Shown here: piece after piece, positions 53,150-64,000 of the stretch
Position numbering within the stretch: the first letter of the stretch is position 1
How the letters are laid out: each line of letters opens with the position of its first letter
Source of the DNA: Polaribacter sp. NJDZ03
Lineage (GTDB): Bacteria > Bacteroidota > Bacteroidia > Flavobacteriales > Flavobacteriaceae
Length of the DNA: 64,000 nucleotides
NCBI RefSeq assembly: GCF_019263805.1
Contig: NZ_CP079195.1
Span: 2,083,501-2,147,500 of the forward strand
Reading direction: 5' to 3'
Program-made: the position numbers and the translations under genes
Notes under the pieces: generated by a model
Told to the model about the DNA's origin: nothing
Database searches by the model: none
Seen by the model: only the letters and a program-made list of their open reading frames with translations

Positions 53150-53898
53150 AACTTATATACTATATTTAAGGAAGTACCTTTATTTACTTCGGAAGTAAAA
53201 ACGGCCGTTGCACCTATTAATTTTGCTCTATTTTTAATATTCTCTAATCCTATTCCATTAGATTTACCCTCTAAAGAGGAAAAACCAACTCCATCGTCTT
53301 TCGCTGTAATTTCTAAATAATGTTCACTGAAATTTAACTCTACAGTTAGATTAGATGCTTTGGAATGTTTAATGGTATTGGAAAAAAACTCTTGTAAGAT
53401 TCTAAAAATAATAATGCAAGATTTTTCATTATTTAATTCTCCCTCTCCTTTAATAATTAAGGCAGAATTGATAAAATTTAATCTATTAAATCTATCTATT
53501 TCTAGCTGTATAGCCTCCCTTAATTTGATGTTTTTTATAGCTTCAGGGTTTATTAATTTTGATAGCGCCCTTACTTCTGTTAGCCCTTTAGTAATCGTTT
53601 CTGAAACTTCATGAATATTTTCTAGAGAAACATTCTGCAATTGAATTTTAGCTAGTGTTAGTAATTGCCCAATATTATCGTGTAACTCCCAACTAATATT
53701 TCTTAAGGTTTCCTCCCTAATTTCAATTTGTGTTTCTGCAATCTCTCTTTCAAATCTCTTTTTATTTTGTTCTTGCTGCTCTAACAGGGAGTTTTTTCTT
53801 TTCTGAAAAACAGTAAACAATAATATAATAAAAATAACAAACGTAACTATTATTATAGTGGTTACAATTAATATTATTTGACTCGCTTCTGACTCCAT
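53146..53898 (-). CDS. Sensor histidine kinase (HisKA_3 type)
   Basis: The start is the ATG at 53898 (MESEASQII); an in-frame TTG at 53919 is less likely. It has one TM segment (about 9-30), a short coiled-coil region, and a HisKA_3 dimerisation domain with His73 in ISWELHDNIGQ. The ATPase domain follows, with FSNTIKHSKAS and AKDDGVGFSSLEGKSNGIGLENI. It has no periplasmic sensory domain, so the signal may come from the overlapping upstream membrane protein. It partners the NarL-type regulator downstream. Confidence 0.92.
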   Translation of the reverse strand: MESEASQIILIVTTIIIVTFVIFIILLFTVFQKRKNSLLEQQEQNKKRFEREIAETQIEIREETLRNISWELHDNIGQLLTLAKIQLQNVSLENIHEVSETITKGLTEVRALSKLINPEAIKNIKLREAIQLEIDRFNRLNFINSALIIKGEGELNNEKSCIIIFRILQEFFSNTIKHSKASNLTVELNFSEHYLEITAKDDGVGFSSLEGKSNGIGLENIKNRAKLIGATAVFTSEVNKGTSLNIVYKL

Positions 53899-54524
53899 AG
53901 TGCCCCCAATATAAAACAACTATACATAAATATCAATAAAACGAACTGAATATTATATAAATATTCTATCACCTCAATTGGTGTTCCTTTCATATTATTT
54001 AGTATAGAAGTTATTGGTATAGTGCCTAAATAATAGAATAATAAACCAAAAACAATCCAAAAAGTAAGAGATTTCTTATAATTAAGAATTTCATTAGAAG
54101 ATAAAAAATCCCTATAAAATAAGAATAAAACAATAGCTATTAATAAGCTCCCTGAAATAGAAGCAATGCTATTGTAGGTTACAAAATAAGTTCCTTGATA
54201 CAAATAATAGAACGTAGTTAGCAAATAAATTACATTAAAGAGCATACTAACTCTTGAAACTATTTTTTGTGTTTTTCCTGAAATTAAAATTTGTTTTGTA
54301 AATAAGAATAATAAGTTAAATTCTACAAAAGTAAGGGTATTGTATACCCATAAATTATATAGCGCTAAATTATATTTTACATAGCTAGCAATCATTTCAA
54401 AAGTAAACATAGCTATTAAGTACCCCAAAAAGTATTTTAAATCAACATCAAAAGATTTTTTAAAATAGAAGATAGCATAGACCGCTATGGCTAAAAAATA
54501 TAATATGTAAATTATTTTCTCCAA
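53874..54524 (-). CDS. Polytopic membrane protein next to the histidine kinase
   Basis: The 216-residue protein has about seven hydrophobic segments and a short basic C-terminus (WSQKRVK). No named domain is recognised. Its end overlaps the kinase gene start by 25 bases in another frame. The seven-helix layout plus a kinase with no sensor domain suggests that it is the sensing part of the system. Confidence 0.65.
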   Translation of the reverse strand: MEKIIYILYFLAIAVYAIFYFKKSFDVDLKYFLGYLIAMFTFEMIASYVKYNLALYNLWVYNTLTFVEFNLLFLFTKQILISGKTQKIVSRVSMLFNVIYLLTTFYYLYQGTYFVTYNSIASISGSLLIAIVLFLFYRDFLSSNEILNYKKSLTFWIVFGLLFYYLGTIPITSILNNMKGTPIEVIEYLYNIQFVLLIFMYSCFILGALWSQKRVK

Positions 54525-54528
54525 AATA

Positions 54529-55137
54529 TTACATTGGTGGTGTAGGTTTCAATCTATTAGCTCCAGAACTCTTAAAATCTTCTTGACCTCCAATAAAAGG
54601 CAAAAAAGAAGCCCTTACAACTTGCTGAGTTTCTTTACTACTAAATTGATCTAAGAATTTTGTAAAAGGAATTGCCTCACCTTTATTAGAATACAAAGGT
54701 TCATAAGCAACATTTTTCTTTTCTTTTGTGTCTGCTGTAGGCATAAAAATTAAAGTTTGTCTCCCTCTTAAAAGTTTATCTGAATAATCGTTAGGATATG
54801 CTGCAGAGAAAATTCTAACACCAGTAAGTGTAATATCTTTTTCTTTAGACAATCGTTCTATATAAGCAATATACTGCTTTAATTGATTAATGTCATAATA
54901 ATGAGAAACACTCTCTATTTCTTTAGCATTACCTGTAAGCTCTTTTCTATATTGATCTAAAACAGGTTTCTGCCCTATATCATATTGATGAAACATACTC
55001 GCCATTTCTTTATATGTTATGGTGTTAGAAGGCCTAGAACTATCAACTTGCGGAACCTGCGATATGGTCTCAGACTGACAACTAATGATAAATAATGATA
55101 AAAAAAATATTTGATAAAATTTAAAAAGCGCCTTCAT
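54529..55137 (-). CDS. Unrecognised lipoprotein
   Basis: The 202-residue protein has a lipobox at LFIISCQSET. Short distinctive stretches are SNTITYKEMASMFHQYDIGQ and FSAAYPNDYSDKLLRGRQTLI. The C-terminus (GGQEDFKSSGANRLKPTPPM) ends in a proline-rich tail. No family could be assigned. It lies four bases upstream of the membrane protein gene, so it is the first gene of the lipoprotein-membrane protein-kinase-regulator operon and could be its extracytoplasmic input. Confidence 0.6.
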   Translation of the reverse strand: MKALFKFYQIFFLSLFIISCQSETISQVPQVDSSRPSNTITYKEMASMFHQYDIGQKPVLDQYRKELTGNAKEIESVSHYYDINQLKQYIAYIERLSKEKDITLTGVRIFSAAYPNDYSDKLLRGRQTLIFMPTADTKEKKNVAYEPLYSNKGEAIPFTKFLDQFSSKETQQVVRASFLPFIGGQEDFKSSGANRLKPTPPM

Positions 55138-55491
55138 AACATCATAGTTGGATTAATATGTATGAAAATACAACTTAAATTATAATATATAAAAGTATAA
55201 AAACATTAAACAATATCAAAAAATATTAATCCCTAAATATCAGATACTTAATCAACATTATCCTTATAACAACCAAATTTTAAAAAGGTGTTTTTCCTAT
55301 TTAAATATAAAGGTTTACACTAACAGATTATTCTAAATTATTTATCAATTTTGGTGTATGAAATAAAAAGAAAAGTAAAGGGGGAAATTGCAAAAAAAAA
55401 AGCACTTAATATTTTATAGAGAGTGTCTAAATTAAAAAAGTCTCAAAACATATGTTTTGAGACTTTTAATTTTTATAATTATTTTAGAAAT
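55138..55491. other. Intergenic stretch between the two-component operon and atpC
   Basis: This contains the presumed promoter of the lipoprotein-kinase operon near 55140-55300 and the atpDC terminator at 55437-55466. There is no gene. Confidence 0.5.
55437..55466 (-). terminator. Terminator of atpD-atpC
   Basis: AAAGTCTCAAAACAT and ATGTTTTGAGACTTT form a perfect 15-base palindrome flanked by A/T tracts, 25 bases past the atpC stop. Confidence 0.85.
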
Positions 55492-55785
55492 TTAATCTGC
55501 TAAAATAATTGCTTTATTATCTTTTAATTCTAAAGTTCCAGATTTAATAGCAATTGTTAGAATATTATCATCATCTATATGAATTTCATAATGTCCTTTA
55601 AATTGATCGAATTCTAGATGTTCTTTACTATGAACATGAATTTTAACTATTCCTTCCTTTAAGTTAGCAACAATTGGTGCGTGATTATTTAACATTTGAA
55701 ACTCACCATTCTCTCCAGGAACCGACAATGAGTCAATTCTTGCTGAAAATAATATAGCTTCTGGTGTTACAATTTCTAAAAACAT
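55492..55785 (-). CDS. atpC: ATP synthase F1 epsilon subunit, short form
   Basis: The 97-residue protein covers only the beta-sandwich domain (FLEIVTPEAILFSARIDSLS, GENGEFQMLNNHAPIVANL). The C-terminal helical hairpin that regulates the enzyme in many bacteria (about 135 residues in total) is missing. Short epsilon forms are usual in Bacteroidota. It follows atpD by 78 bases, with a competing-hairpin region between. Confidence 0.93.
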   Translation of the reverse strand: MFLEIVTPEAILFSARIDSLSVPGENGEFQMLNNHAPIVANLKEGIVKIHVHSKEHLEFDQFKGHYEIHIDDDNILTIAIKSGTLELKDNKAIILAD

Positions 55786-55794
55786 ATCTCTTAT

Positions 55795-55849
55795 AGTTTA
55801 CAGTCTTCAATTTGCAGTTTATACTCTTTTAAAGATTGTAAACTGCAAA
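55795..55849 (-). repeat. Competing inverted repeats between atpD and atpC
   Basis: TTTGCAGTTTA (55811-55821) pairs perfectly with TAAACTGCAAA (55839-55849). AGTTTACAGTCTT (55795-55807) pairs, with one weak pair, with AAGATTGTAAACT (55832-55844). The two stems share the right arm and exclude each other. ACTGTAAACTGCAAA-type words like these recur in intergenic regions of flavobacteria. Confidence 0.55.
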
Positions 55850-55862
55850 CCACTGACTAATT

Positions 55863-57401
<1,539 letters not shown>

Positions 57402-57511
57402 TTAGAGATTTCAGCCTCTTTTTTCAGATTGCAAAGGTAATTTTTTTGTCTTTAATTAAAAAAGATTTTCCTCTTTTTTAATTGAAAAAGAAACAAATAG
57501 CATAAACAAAA

Positions 57512-57540
57512 AAAACTCTGCTCAAAATGAGCAGAGTTTT
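57512..57540 (-). terminator. Terminator of the OmpA-family gene
   Basis: AAAACTCTGCTCA and TGAGCAGAGTTTT form a perfect 13-base stem around AAA, followed by eight T on the minus strand. It lies 22 bases past the OmpA stop. Confidence 0.9.
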
Positions 57541-57561
57541 ATATTAAAATGTAGTTGACAA

Positions 57562-58920
57562 TTATTTATCAGATAACTGAATAACTACTCTTCTGTTTTT
57601 ACTTCTTCCTAAATTAGTATTGTTATTAGCAATAGGATTTTTCTCTCCTTGACCAATTGTTTCTAATCTATTAGCATCAAAACCTTTTCCTACTAAATAA
57701 GTTTTAGCAGATTCTGCTCTTCTTTCAGATAAGTATAAGTTATAAGAATCAGAACCTCTACTATCTGCATAACCTTCTACTACAAAGATTACATTATCAA
57801 CAGAACTAATTAAACCGTAAACCTTGTCTAATTTTGCTGCAGAAGCTTTATTAATTCTAGCACTATCTGTACCAAATAAAATTTCTTTTGAAAATCCTGA
57901 TAAAGCTGCAATTTGCTCTGCAGTCATAGCTTCTTCTGGACAACCATTATTAGAAGCTACACCTTCAAACTCTGGACATTTATCGTCTTTATCTAAAACT
58001 CCGTCTCCGTCAGTATCTGGCCAAGGACATCCTGCATTATCAGCTGGACCTGCAATAGAAGGACATTTATCATCTTTATCAGCTACACCGTCTCCATCAG
58101 CATCAGGACAACCTTTATTAGCTTTTGTACCTTTAGCATTAGGACACATATCATCTTTATCAGCTACACCGTCTCCGTCAGAATCAGGACAACCGTTCAT
58201 AGCTGCTAAACCTGCAACGTTAGGACAAGCATCATCAGAATCTTTTACTCCATCGCCATCAGCATCAGGACAACCATTAAATTCTTTTAAACCTGCTTCT
58301 TCAGGACACATATCATCTTTATCATATACTCCGTCTCCGTCTGTATCTTTTCCTCCAAATTTAATTACTAAACCTAAAGAAGTTTGATAGTGTGCTCTTA
58401 CTTTATCAGAAAAACCTTTTTTAGTTCCTGTTTGAAAGTTTAAACCTAAGTTATCATTAAACCAAGTATTAAAACCTAAACCACCATTTAACATTCCTTC
58501 ACCACTAGAATCTACAGAAGTATAACCTCCACCTAAATATACATAAGGATCAAACCAACCTGTTTGTCCAACTAAGTTATTTAAGTCATACTTTACAACT
58601 GCATCTACAGCCCAATAAAGAAAATCTGAATCATCTTTAATTGTAACTGTTTCAATTTTATTTAAAGACCCTGCTAATTGTAAAGAGAAACCTTTGTCTA
58701 AATACTTCTCTCCAGATATTCTAGAAATAGAAGGTAAAATATTCCAATCTCCATTACCAATTAAATCTTTTATTTGGTCACTAAAGTCATCACCATTGTA
58801 AAAGTCTACTACGTTTACACCAAAACCTACAGCCCAAGGGTTGTTTTCATCTTGTGCGTTTACGTTACCAACTGTTACCAACGTAAACAAAGCTATCACA
58901 GCTATTTTTAATCGTTTCAT
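57562..58920 (-). CDS. OmpA-family outer membrane protein with thrombospondin type 3 repeats
   Basis: The start is the ATG at 58920 ([11 protein letters not shown]); the longer frame begins at a TTG. The 452-residue protein has a signal peptide (about 1-22), an N-terminal beta-barrel (about 25-190), five DxDGDG-type TSP3 calcium-binding repeats (about 192-330, such as [17 protein letters not shown]) and an OmpA peptidoglycan-binding domain (about 345-452). That last domain has [17 protein letters not shown] and [11 protein letters not shown]. It links outer membrane and cell wall and is usually very abundant. The 320 bases upstream hold its promoter and nothing else I can support. Confidence 0.95.
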   Translation of the reverse strand: MKRLKIAVIALFTLVTVGNVNAQDENNPWAVGFGVNVVDFYNGDDFSDQIKDLIGNGDWNILPSISRISGEKYLDKGFSLQLAGSLNKIETVTIKDDSDFLYWAVDAVVKYDLNNLVGQTGWFDPYVYLGGGYTSVDSSGEGMLNGGLGFNTWFNDNLGLNFQTGTKKGFSDKVRAHYQTSLGLVIKFGGKDTDGDGVYDKDDMCPEEAGLKEFNGCPDADGDGVKDSDDACPNVAGLAAMNGCPDSDGDGVADKDDMCPNAKGTKANKGCPDADGDGVADKDDKCPSIAGPADNAGCPWPDTDGDGVLDKDDKCPEFEGVASNNGCPEEAMTAEQIAALSGFSKEILFGTDSARINKASAAKLDKVYGLISSVDNVIFVVEGYADSRGSDSYNLYLSERRAESAKTYLVGKGFDANRLETIGQGEKNPIANNNTNLGRSKNRRVVIQLSDK

Positions 58921-59246
58921 TATCAAATTTTTAAATTAAAAGTTCGTTATTATAATACGCAAAAGTAAATCCTTAAATCGTATCTACAAAGACAAATCTA
59001 CAAAATATTATTAAAACAATACGTTTTATTAATTCTACCCGTCTTTAATTCTCTACCTAATTTTTATAAAAACTTCAAGATCGTACTTTAAAACACTCAT
59101 TAGCATGAAGTAAAGGGAAATCAAATCTTTTTTTTTAGCTTTAAAGAGAAGAAAAATAAGCAATTAAATTACTTTTTTATTTTTAAATTTATCTTGCTTG
59201 ACTTATAGTAACATCAAGATTACTAAGTTACTATTTTTTATATAAA
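58921..59246. other. Intergenic stretch upstream of OmpA
   Basis: The OmpA promoter should lie near 58921-59050. A weak inverted repeat (TAGTAAC, then GTTACTA, near 59203-59228) lies close to the helicase gene stop. Nothing else is visible. Confidence 0.4.
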
Positions 59247-62200
59247 TTACACTTCAACAACTTCTATTACATCATTAATATAGATCAATAGTTTTTCATC
59301 TACAGTAAAATTCATCGATTTTAAAGTTCTTTCATACCTTAATAATTGCTGATGATGTTCTGATGAAGGGTTTCCTGTTTTATAATCTAGAATAACCACC
59401 TTTTTATCCGCTATAAAAATTAATCTATCTAAAATGATAATGTGATTATCTACATCAAGAATTTCTCTTTCATTAAAAACTTTAACACCTTCTGAAAAAT
59501 AAAGTTCTAATTTAGGATGATTTACAATATTGAAAATACTCTTTGTAATAAAAATTTGTTGTTCATTATTTATAACTCCTTGTTGATAATAAATAGAAAT
59601 TACTTTTTCAACATCTTTTAAAGTAATAATTTTTGATAAAATTTCATGAAATAAATTTCCAAAATCAATTGCCTTTCCTTGTTCTGTATTCCATAACTTA
59701 GAAGAGTTTGCTAATAAAACAATATTATGTTCTTGCCAAGGAGTAGAAATAAATTTCTCATGAATTTCTGCAACAGAACTTTCTTTTTCTTTTTTACTAA
59801 CTCTTTGTTTAACTCCAAAAGAATAGTCTGAGACATCATCATTCCAAAGACCTTGTTGCTTTAAGTAATTGATAAAAATGCCTGAATAAAAATTAGTGTT
59901 TTCTTCTCCTTTAGAGGATATTTTTTTATCCGTAATAACATGTAATTGCTCTACAGCCCTGGTTAATGTAACGTATAACAAATTAAAATTATCTAATTCT
60001 AATTCTTCTCTTTGCTTATTATAAATATCTAAACCTCTTTCACTAACAATACTTAAACTTTTACTATAATCTACCAACAACTCATCGAAACCATCGTATG
60101 ACTCTGGCAATTTATTTAACCACGATTTTGGTTTTATCTGTCTATAAATATCTACATCGCAGGGGAAAATTACCACAGGAAATTCTAATCCTTTCGATTT
60201 ATGAATCGTCATAATCTGAACAGCACCTGCACTTTCTGGGGCAACAATACTTAAGCGTTCTTTTTTAAGTTCCCAAAACTCCAAAAACTCACCAACATCG
60301 GTTCCGTTTCTTTGCTGTTCTAAAACAACATCTAAAAAAAACTGAATGTAGGCATCCGAAGAATTTATCAAATTAAAACCTCTAATAATTTCTTCTATTT
60401 TCTCATAAAAGGGTAATTGATGAAATGATGAAATATTAAACGTTACACCAAGGTTTTTTAAAGACTCTAATATCGTCTGATTATCAGCTTTTGCAAATTC
60501 ATTAAAAAAGACATGTTTTGGTTGTTCTATTTGTAAATGTTGATGTAAAAAATATAGCATTTCAAACCGCGTCTCTTCATCACTCGGGTTTTGTAAAACA
60601 TTTAAAACATCAACAATAAAAGTAACTTTTGCACTGTTTTTAAGTAATAAAGTTTCCGAAGATACAATATCAATTCCTTTTTCTGATAAATAATTTGCCA
60701 CTGCAACCCCATCTTTTCTAGTTCGGGTTAATACACAAATTTCACTCAAAGAAAACTGTTCTTTTAATTGAAGTATTTTCTCTAAAACTTTCTGCGGATA
60801 TTTTACTTTTTCAAGTTCTTTATCTTCATTTTTTTCAAGGAAACTCAACGAGACAAAACCTCCTTTTTTAGCATTTTCTATTTGCTTATTTCCTTCTATA
60901 AAAATATTTTTATACGATTCATTTTCAATAAAATTTGCCGTATGCTGAAAAAACGAATTATTAAAATTAATAACTTCGGAATAACTTCTAAAATTGGTCT
61001 CTAAGTTTTTAATTTCTTTAGAAACATGAAAAGGGTTTACTCTATCAGAACCTAACTCTATAAACTGTTCTGCTTTTCCACCACGCCATCTATAAATAGC
61101 TTGTTTTCCATCGCCAACCAACAACAAGTTACTATTTTCTTGCGCTAATGTATTATCTATTAAAGGCACCAAGTTTTGCCATTGCAGCACAGAAGTATCT
61201 TGCATTTCATCAATAAAATAATGCTGAAAACGTTGCCCAATTCTTTCATAAATAAAAGGTGCTGGCTGATCTTTTATATTATCAGAAATCAATTGATTAA
61301 ACTCTGCATTTAATCGAATATTATTATCTTCTTTTATGGTTTCTAATTCTGAATTGATATTATTTAAAACAGCTAAAGGAATAATGCTTTTCAACGCCAA
61401 TTTATTCATAGAGAATTGCTGATAAATAACCTCAGCTTCCTTAAATAACCGAACAATATCTGGAACAATTTGATCTATAGAAGTGGCAACTGAATCTACA
61501 GTAGATTTTGAATAATACTGATCATTCTCAATTGCTTTTTTTATCGTTTCACTTCGTTTTATGAAATCTATATTTACAGACTTCTCACTTAGATCAGCAA
61601 AGAACTTAGGAATAGTTCCTCGCATAAAATTTTTATGCTCTAAATCGTTATTTTCTATTAATTGAAGGCATTCTTCACCAACTTTTTTAATAGAATCTTT
61701 CAATTCTTTTTGCTGATTGTAAAGCTTTGTTTTTAAATTTGTAAAGTCTTCTAATTTTTTATCTGCAAGACTTCTAAAATGCTGTACATCATCTTCATTT
61801 AATAAGATTCTTGCAAATTCACTTAAATCTCTAGAAATATCCCAAGACTTATCATCATCTGTTTTGTCTAATGAATAATCAATTAAAAGATTGGTTAATT
61901 TTTTATCGGTACCTATTTTAGAAATTAAAACATCTACGGCTTCATTTAAAAGAGAAACAGCATCCATTTCTACTTCAAAGTTTAGCGACAAGCCTAAATC
62001 GAAAGCGAAATTTTTTATTATTTTATGTGTAAAACTATCAATGGTAGTAATAGAAAAAGCGGAGTAATTTTTTAAAATTGCATCTAAAATTTTCTTACTT
62101 CTTTCTTGAATTATTGCTTTATCAATAGTAATTTCATCAATAATAATATTGAGTAGATCGTTCTCTTTACCATCTGCAAAATCTTCTAAACTAGACAACA

Positions 62201-62375
62201 CACGTTCTTTCATTTCACCAGCTGCTTTGTTGGTAAACGTGATTGCTAATATTTTCTGAAACGAAAAAATATCTTCAGAAGTTAATAAGACTTTTATGTA
62301 TTCTTTTACAAGGGTAAAGGTTTTACCACTTCCTGCAGAAGCATTATAAACCTGAAAGGTAGATGTATTTTGCAC
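59247..62375 (-). CDS. UvrD/AddA-type helicase-nuclease
   Basis: The 1042-residue protein starts at GTG. It has SF1 helicase motifs: YNASAGSGKTFTLVKEY (Walker A, about 10-26), FIDEMQDTSVLQW (Walker B), LLVGDGKQAIYRWRGGKAEQ, QIMTIHKSKGLEFPVV and LLYVTLTRAVEQLHV. The C-terminal end has a RecB/Cas4-like nuclease core with LFHEILSKI and VVILDYKTGNP. It probably works as one half of an AddAB-like double-strand break repair complex. The partner gene is not within 70 bases on either side, though it may lie elsewhere. Confidence 0.9.
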   Translation of the reverse strand: MQNTSTFQVYNASAGSGKTFTLVKEYIKVLLTSEDIFSFQKILAITFTNKAAGEMKERVLSSLEDFADGKENDLLNIIIDEITIDKAIIQERSKKILDAILKNYSAFSITTIDSFTHKIIKNFAFDLGLSLNFEVEMDAVSLLNEAVDVLISKIGTDKKLTNLLIDYSLDKTDDDKSWDISRDLSEFARILLNEDDVQHFRSLADKKLEDFTNLKTKLYNQQKELKDSIKKVGEECLQLIENNDLEHKNFMRGTIPKFFADLSEKSVNIDFIKRSETIKKAIENDQYYSKSTVDSVATSIDQIVPDIVRLFKEAEVIYQQFSMNKLALKSIIPLAVLNNINSELETIKEDNNIRLNAEFNQLISDNIKDQPAPFIYERIGQRFQHYFIDEMQDTSVLQWQNLVPLIDNTLAQENSNLLLVGDGKQAIYRWRGGKAEQFIELGSDRVNPFHVSKEIKNLETNFRSYSEVINFNNSFFQHTANFIENESYKNIFIEGNKQIENAKKGGFVSLSFLEKNEDKELEKVKYPQKVLEKILQLKEQFSLSEICVLTRTRKDGVAVANYLSEKGIDIVSSETLLLKNSAKVTFIVDVLNVLQNPSDEETRFEMLYFLHQHLQIEQPKHVFFNEFAKADNQTILESLKNLGVTFNISSFHQLPFYEKIEEIIRGFNLINSSDAYIQFFLDVVLEQQRNGTDVGEFLEFWELKKERLSIVAPESAGAVQIMTIHKSKGLEFPVVIFPCDVDIYRQIKPKSWLNKLPESYDGFDELLVDYSKSLSIVSERGLDIYNKQREELELDNFNLLYVTLTRAVEQLHVITDKKISSKGEENTNFYSGIFINYLKQQGLWNDDVSDYSFGVKQRVSKKEKESSVAEIHEKFISTPWQEHNIVLLANSSKLWNTEQGKAIDFGNLFHEILSKIITLKDVEKVISIYYQQGVINNEQQIFITKSIFNIVNHPKLELYFSEGVKVFNEREILDVDNHIIILDRLIFIADKKVVILDYKTGNPSSEHHQQLLRYERTLKSMNFTVDEKLLIYINDVIEVVEV

Positions 62376-62446
62376 AATTTATTTTACTGCAAAATACAAA
62401 TTAAGCAATTAAGTTTAGGTAAATATCAAGATTTATTTTAGAGTGA

Positions 62447-63865
62447 TTAACTTAAAATTCTCCAAATTTGCGCCACTAAAAAAGTAACAATAAAACCTGC
62501 TACAACTGGTAAAACTGTTGCTACCACTGTCCATTTTTTACTTTTTGTTTCTTTATAAATGGTATAAATCGTTGTGCTACATGGGTTGTGTAATAAACTA
62601 AATAGCATCACATTTACAGCTGTTAAAAGCGTCCATCCACCACTTCTTAAAATATCTCCAGTAGCAGTTACAGAATCTAATTCAAACATTACTCCAGCTC
62701 CTGCTCCACCAGCAACTCCTGTTACCATAACTGTTAACATTAATATAGAAGGAATTACAATTTCATTGGCAGGAATTGCTACAATATATGCTAGTAGAAT
62801 AACACCATTTAAACCTAATAAAAACCCAAATCCATCTAAAGAATTAATTAAATGTACAGCAATGCTTTCATCACCTATAAACACATTAGAAACCAGCCAT
62901 ATTACGGCTCCTGCTGGCGCAGCAAACACAATTGCCCTCCATAAAACAATTATTGTTCTATCTATTAAAGAGGTATAAATGGTTTTCCAAAACATAGGAG
63001 TTCTATAAGGAGGAAGCTCTAAATTAAAGGTAGAAACCTCACCTTTTAAAACTGTCTTAGACAATGCCCAAGAAAAGAAAAACATAAAAAAGATTCCTAA
63101 AACGGCAATTCCAACAACGGCAACTAAAGAAATTAAACTAGAATATGTAGAAGGTACAACAGCACCAATAAAAATTGTTGCTAATAGAATCTGCGTTGGC
63201 CAACGACCATTACACAAAGAAAAATTATTAGTAATAATGGCTATTAATCGCTCTCTCGGACTATCAATAATTCTTGTTGCTACAACTCCTGCTGCATTAC
63301 AACCAAAACCCATGGTCATGGTTAAAGCTTGTTTACCATGTGCTCCAGATTTTTTAAAAAGTGAATCCATATTAAAAGCAACTCTAGGTAAATATCCAAA
63401 ATCTTCTAACAAGGTAAATAATGGGAAAAAGATTGCCATTGGCGGCAACATTACAGCAATTACCCAAGCAACTGCTAAATAAACGCCATCAATTAAAAAA
63501 CCAGACAACCACCAAGGAAAACTCAAGAACGCTGCACCTTCTTTTAATAAAGGATGAATAGTATCTAACAATAAACTAGCCAACATAGATGATGGATAAT
63601 TTGCCCCAATAATAGTTAACCAAAGTACCAAACCTAATAACAATAGCATAATTGGAAACCCCCAAATTTTACTAGTTACTACTTTATCTATTTTAGCATT
63701 TAAATAAAAAGCTCCTTTTTTATTGTCTTTTACAACTGTTTTTTCAACAATCTTAGAAGCATCCGCATAAATTGCTTCTGTTAAGTTATCATGAAAATCA
63801 TCGCCAATTTGCCAACGTAATTCGTTTGATAATTCTATAATTTTATCAATATTTTTTGTTTCCAT
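62447..63865 (-). CDS. feoB: FeoB permease part, encoded as a separate protein
   Basis: The 472-residue protein starts inside the usual helical linker of FeoB ([13 protein letters not shown]), then has [20 protein letters not shown], a normal FeoB permease start. Two Gate/nucleoside-recognition-like segments follow, with [28 protein letters not shown] and [10 protein letters not shown]. About ten TM segments are present. The GTPase part lies just upstream as its own gene, nine bases apart. It is the ferrous iron channel in the inner membrane. Confidence 0.9.
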   Translation of the reverse strand: METKNIDKIIELSNELRWQIGDDFHDNLTEAIYADASKIVEKTVVKDNKKGAFYLNAKIDKVVTSKIWGFPIMLLLLGLVLWLTIIGANYPSSMLASLLLDTIHPLLKEGAAFLSFPWWLSGFLIDGVYLAVAWVIAVMLPPMAIFFPLFTLLEDFGYLPRVAFNMDSLFKKSGAHGKQALTMTMGFGCNAAGVVATRIIDSPRERLIAIITNNFSLCNGRWPTQILLATIFIGAVVPSTYSSLISLVAVVGIAVLGIFFMFFFSWALSKTVLKGEVSTFNLELPPYRTPMFWKTIYTSLIDRTIIVLWRAIVFAAPAGAVIWLVSNVFIGDESIAVHLINSLDGFGFLLGLNGVILLAYIVAIPANEIVIPSILMLTVMVTGVAGGAGAGVMFELDSVTATGDILRSGGWTLLTAVNVMLFSLLHNPCSTTIYTIYKETKSKKWTVVATVLPVVAGFIVTFLVAQIWRILS

Positions 63866-63874
63866 TTTTTATAA

Positions 63875-64000
63875 TTAAATAAAATCACCTGTTTTTAAGG
63901 CTTCTAAAATATGTGAATCTCCTTCCAAAACTCTAAAAGCTAACCACCTGCTATTAGAAACAGTTGGGTATTCTTCTTTAATAGCATTGCTTAACTTCTG
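63875..64000 (-). CDS. feoB: FeoB GTPase part, C-terminal end (cut by window edge)
   Basis: The minus-strand frame from the window edge ends at a TAA at 63875-63877. It reads KLSNAIKEEYPTVSNSRWLA, then FRVLEGDSHILEALKTGDFI. The SRWLAFRVLEGD stretch matches the segment after the FeoB G domain. The stop is genuine in this sequence. Nine bases later the permease gene begins. Only 41 codons are visible. Confidence 0.8.
   Translation of the reverse strand, partial: QKLSNAIKEEYPTVSNSRWLAFRVLEGDSHILEALKTGDFI

Noticed and set aside
57824..58387. A 187-codon open frame on the plus strand opposite the OmpA gene
   Set aside because: It is the shadow of the repetitive TSP3-coding DNA; its repeated Ser/Pro/Ala composition mirrors the codons on the other strand.

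Overview
The window is AT-rich bacterial chromosome. It most likely comes from a member of the Flavobacteriaceae (Bacteroidota), probably marine. The case rests on two tandem SusC/SusD pairs, a C-terminal type IX secretion tail, many Bacteroidota-type lipoproteins, an atpD-atpC pair apart from the other ATP synthase genes, an OmpA protein with thrombospondin type 3 repeats, and TAnnTTTG-type -7 promoter elements. I cannot name the species. No tRNA, rRNA or CRISPR array was seen.

Region 1 (about 1-39.1 kb) is a xylan utilisation locus, nearly all on the minus strand. In transcription order it begins with SusC-SusD-SusC-SusD, a DUF1735-type lipoprotein and an Ig-repeat/CBM surface glycan-binding lipoprotein. 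This resembles the xus cluster known from xylan-degrading Bacteroidales. A secreted protein with a nucleoside-hydrolase-like N-terminus follows. After an interruption by two plus-strand genes (alkaline phosphatase and ribB) and a small T9SS-tailed protein, the degradative module resumes. It holds a GH3 beta-xylosidase-like enzyme with a PA14 insert, a GH10 xylanase with altered glycone-subsite residues, a GH26-like clan GH-A enzyme, a secreted epimerase-like TIM barrel, a ThuA-like protein, a canonical GH10 xylanase, a lipoprotein GH11 xylanase, an FGE-like lipoprotein, a sodium/solute symporter, an RraA-like aldolase, a GH2 enzyme and a truncated BNR beta-propeller lipoprotein. I infer the pathway as follows: surface xylanases cut the chain, SusCD and the glycan-binding proteins import oligosaccharides, GH3/GH2 finish them in the periplasm, and the symporter takes up the product. 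No regulator for the locus lies in the window.

Three gene graveyards flank or interrupt the locus. One has an IS982-family transposase relic plus an orphan C-terminal-like fragment (19.5-21.0 kb). The second has a possible second transposase relic (23.7 kb). The third (39.2-41.1 kb) has a decayed SusC N-terminus and a decayed polytopic membrane protein gene. They suggest that the locus was assembled and trimmed by rearrangement.

Region 2 (41-64 kb) is mostly housekeeping. It has a TonB-energising set (ExbB, a small membrane protein, two ExbD), asparaginase, a YugP-type zinc peptidase, a geranylgeranyl-reductase-like flavoprotein, lepA, an EF-hand protein and a DusB-type tRNA-dihydrouridine synthase. 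These are followed by a LolC/E-like permease, rbfA, a two-component system with a membrane protein and a lipoprotein, atpD-atpC, OmpA, an AddA/RecB-like helicase-nuclease, and a FeoB split into separate GTPase and permease proteins. Most transcription units end in clear intrinsic terminators. An FNR/CRP-type palindrome sits at the ideal activator position upstream of ribB.
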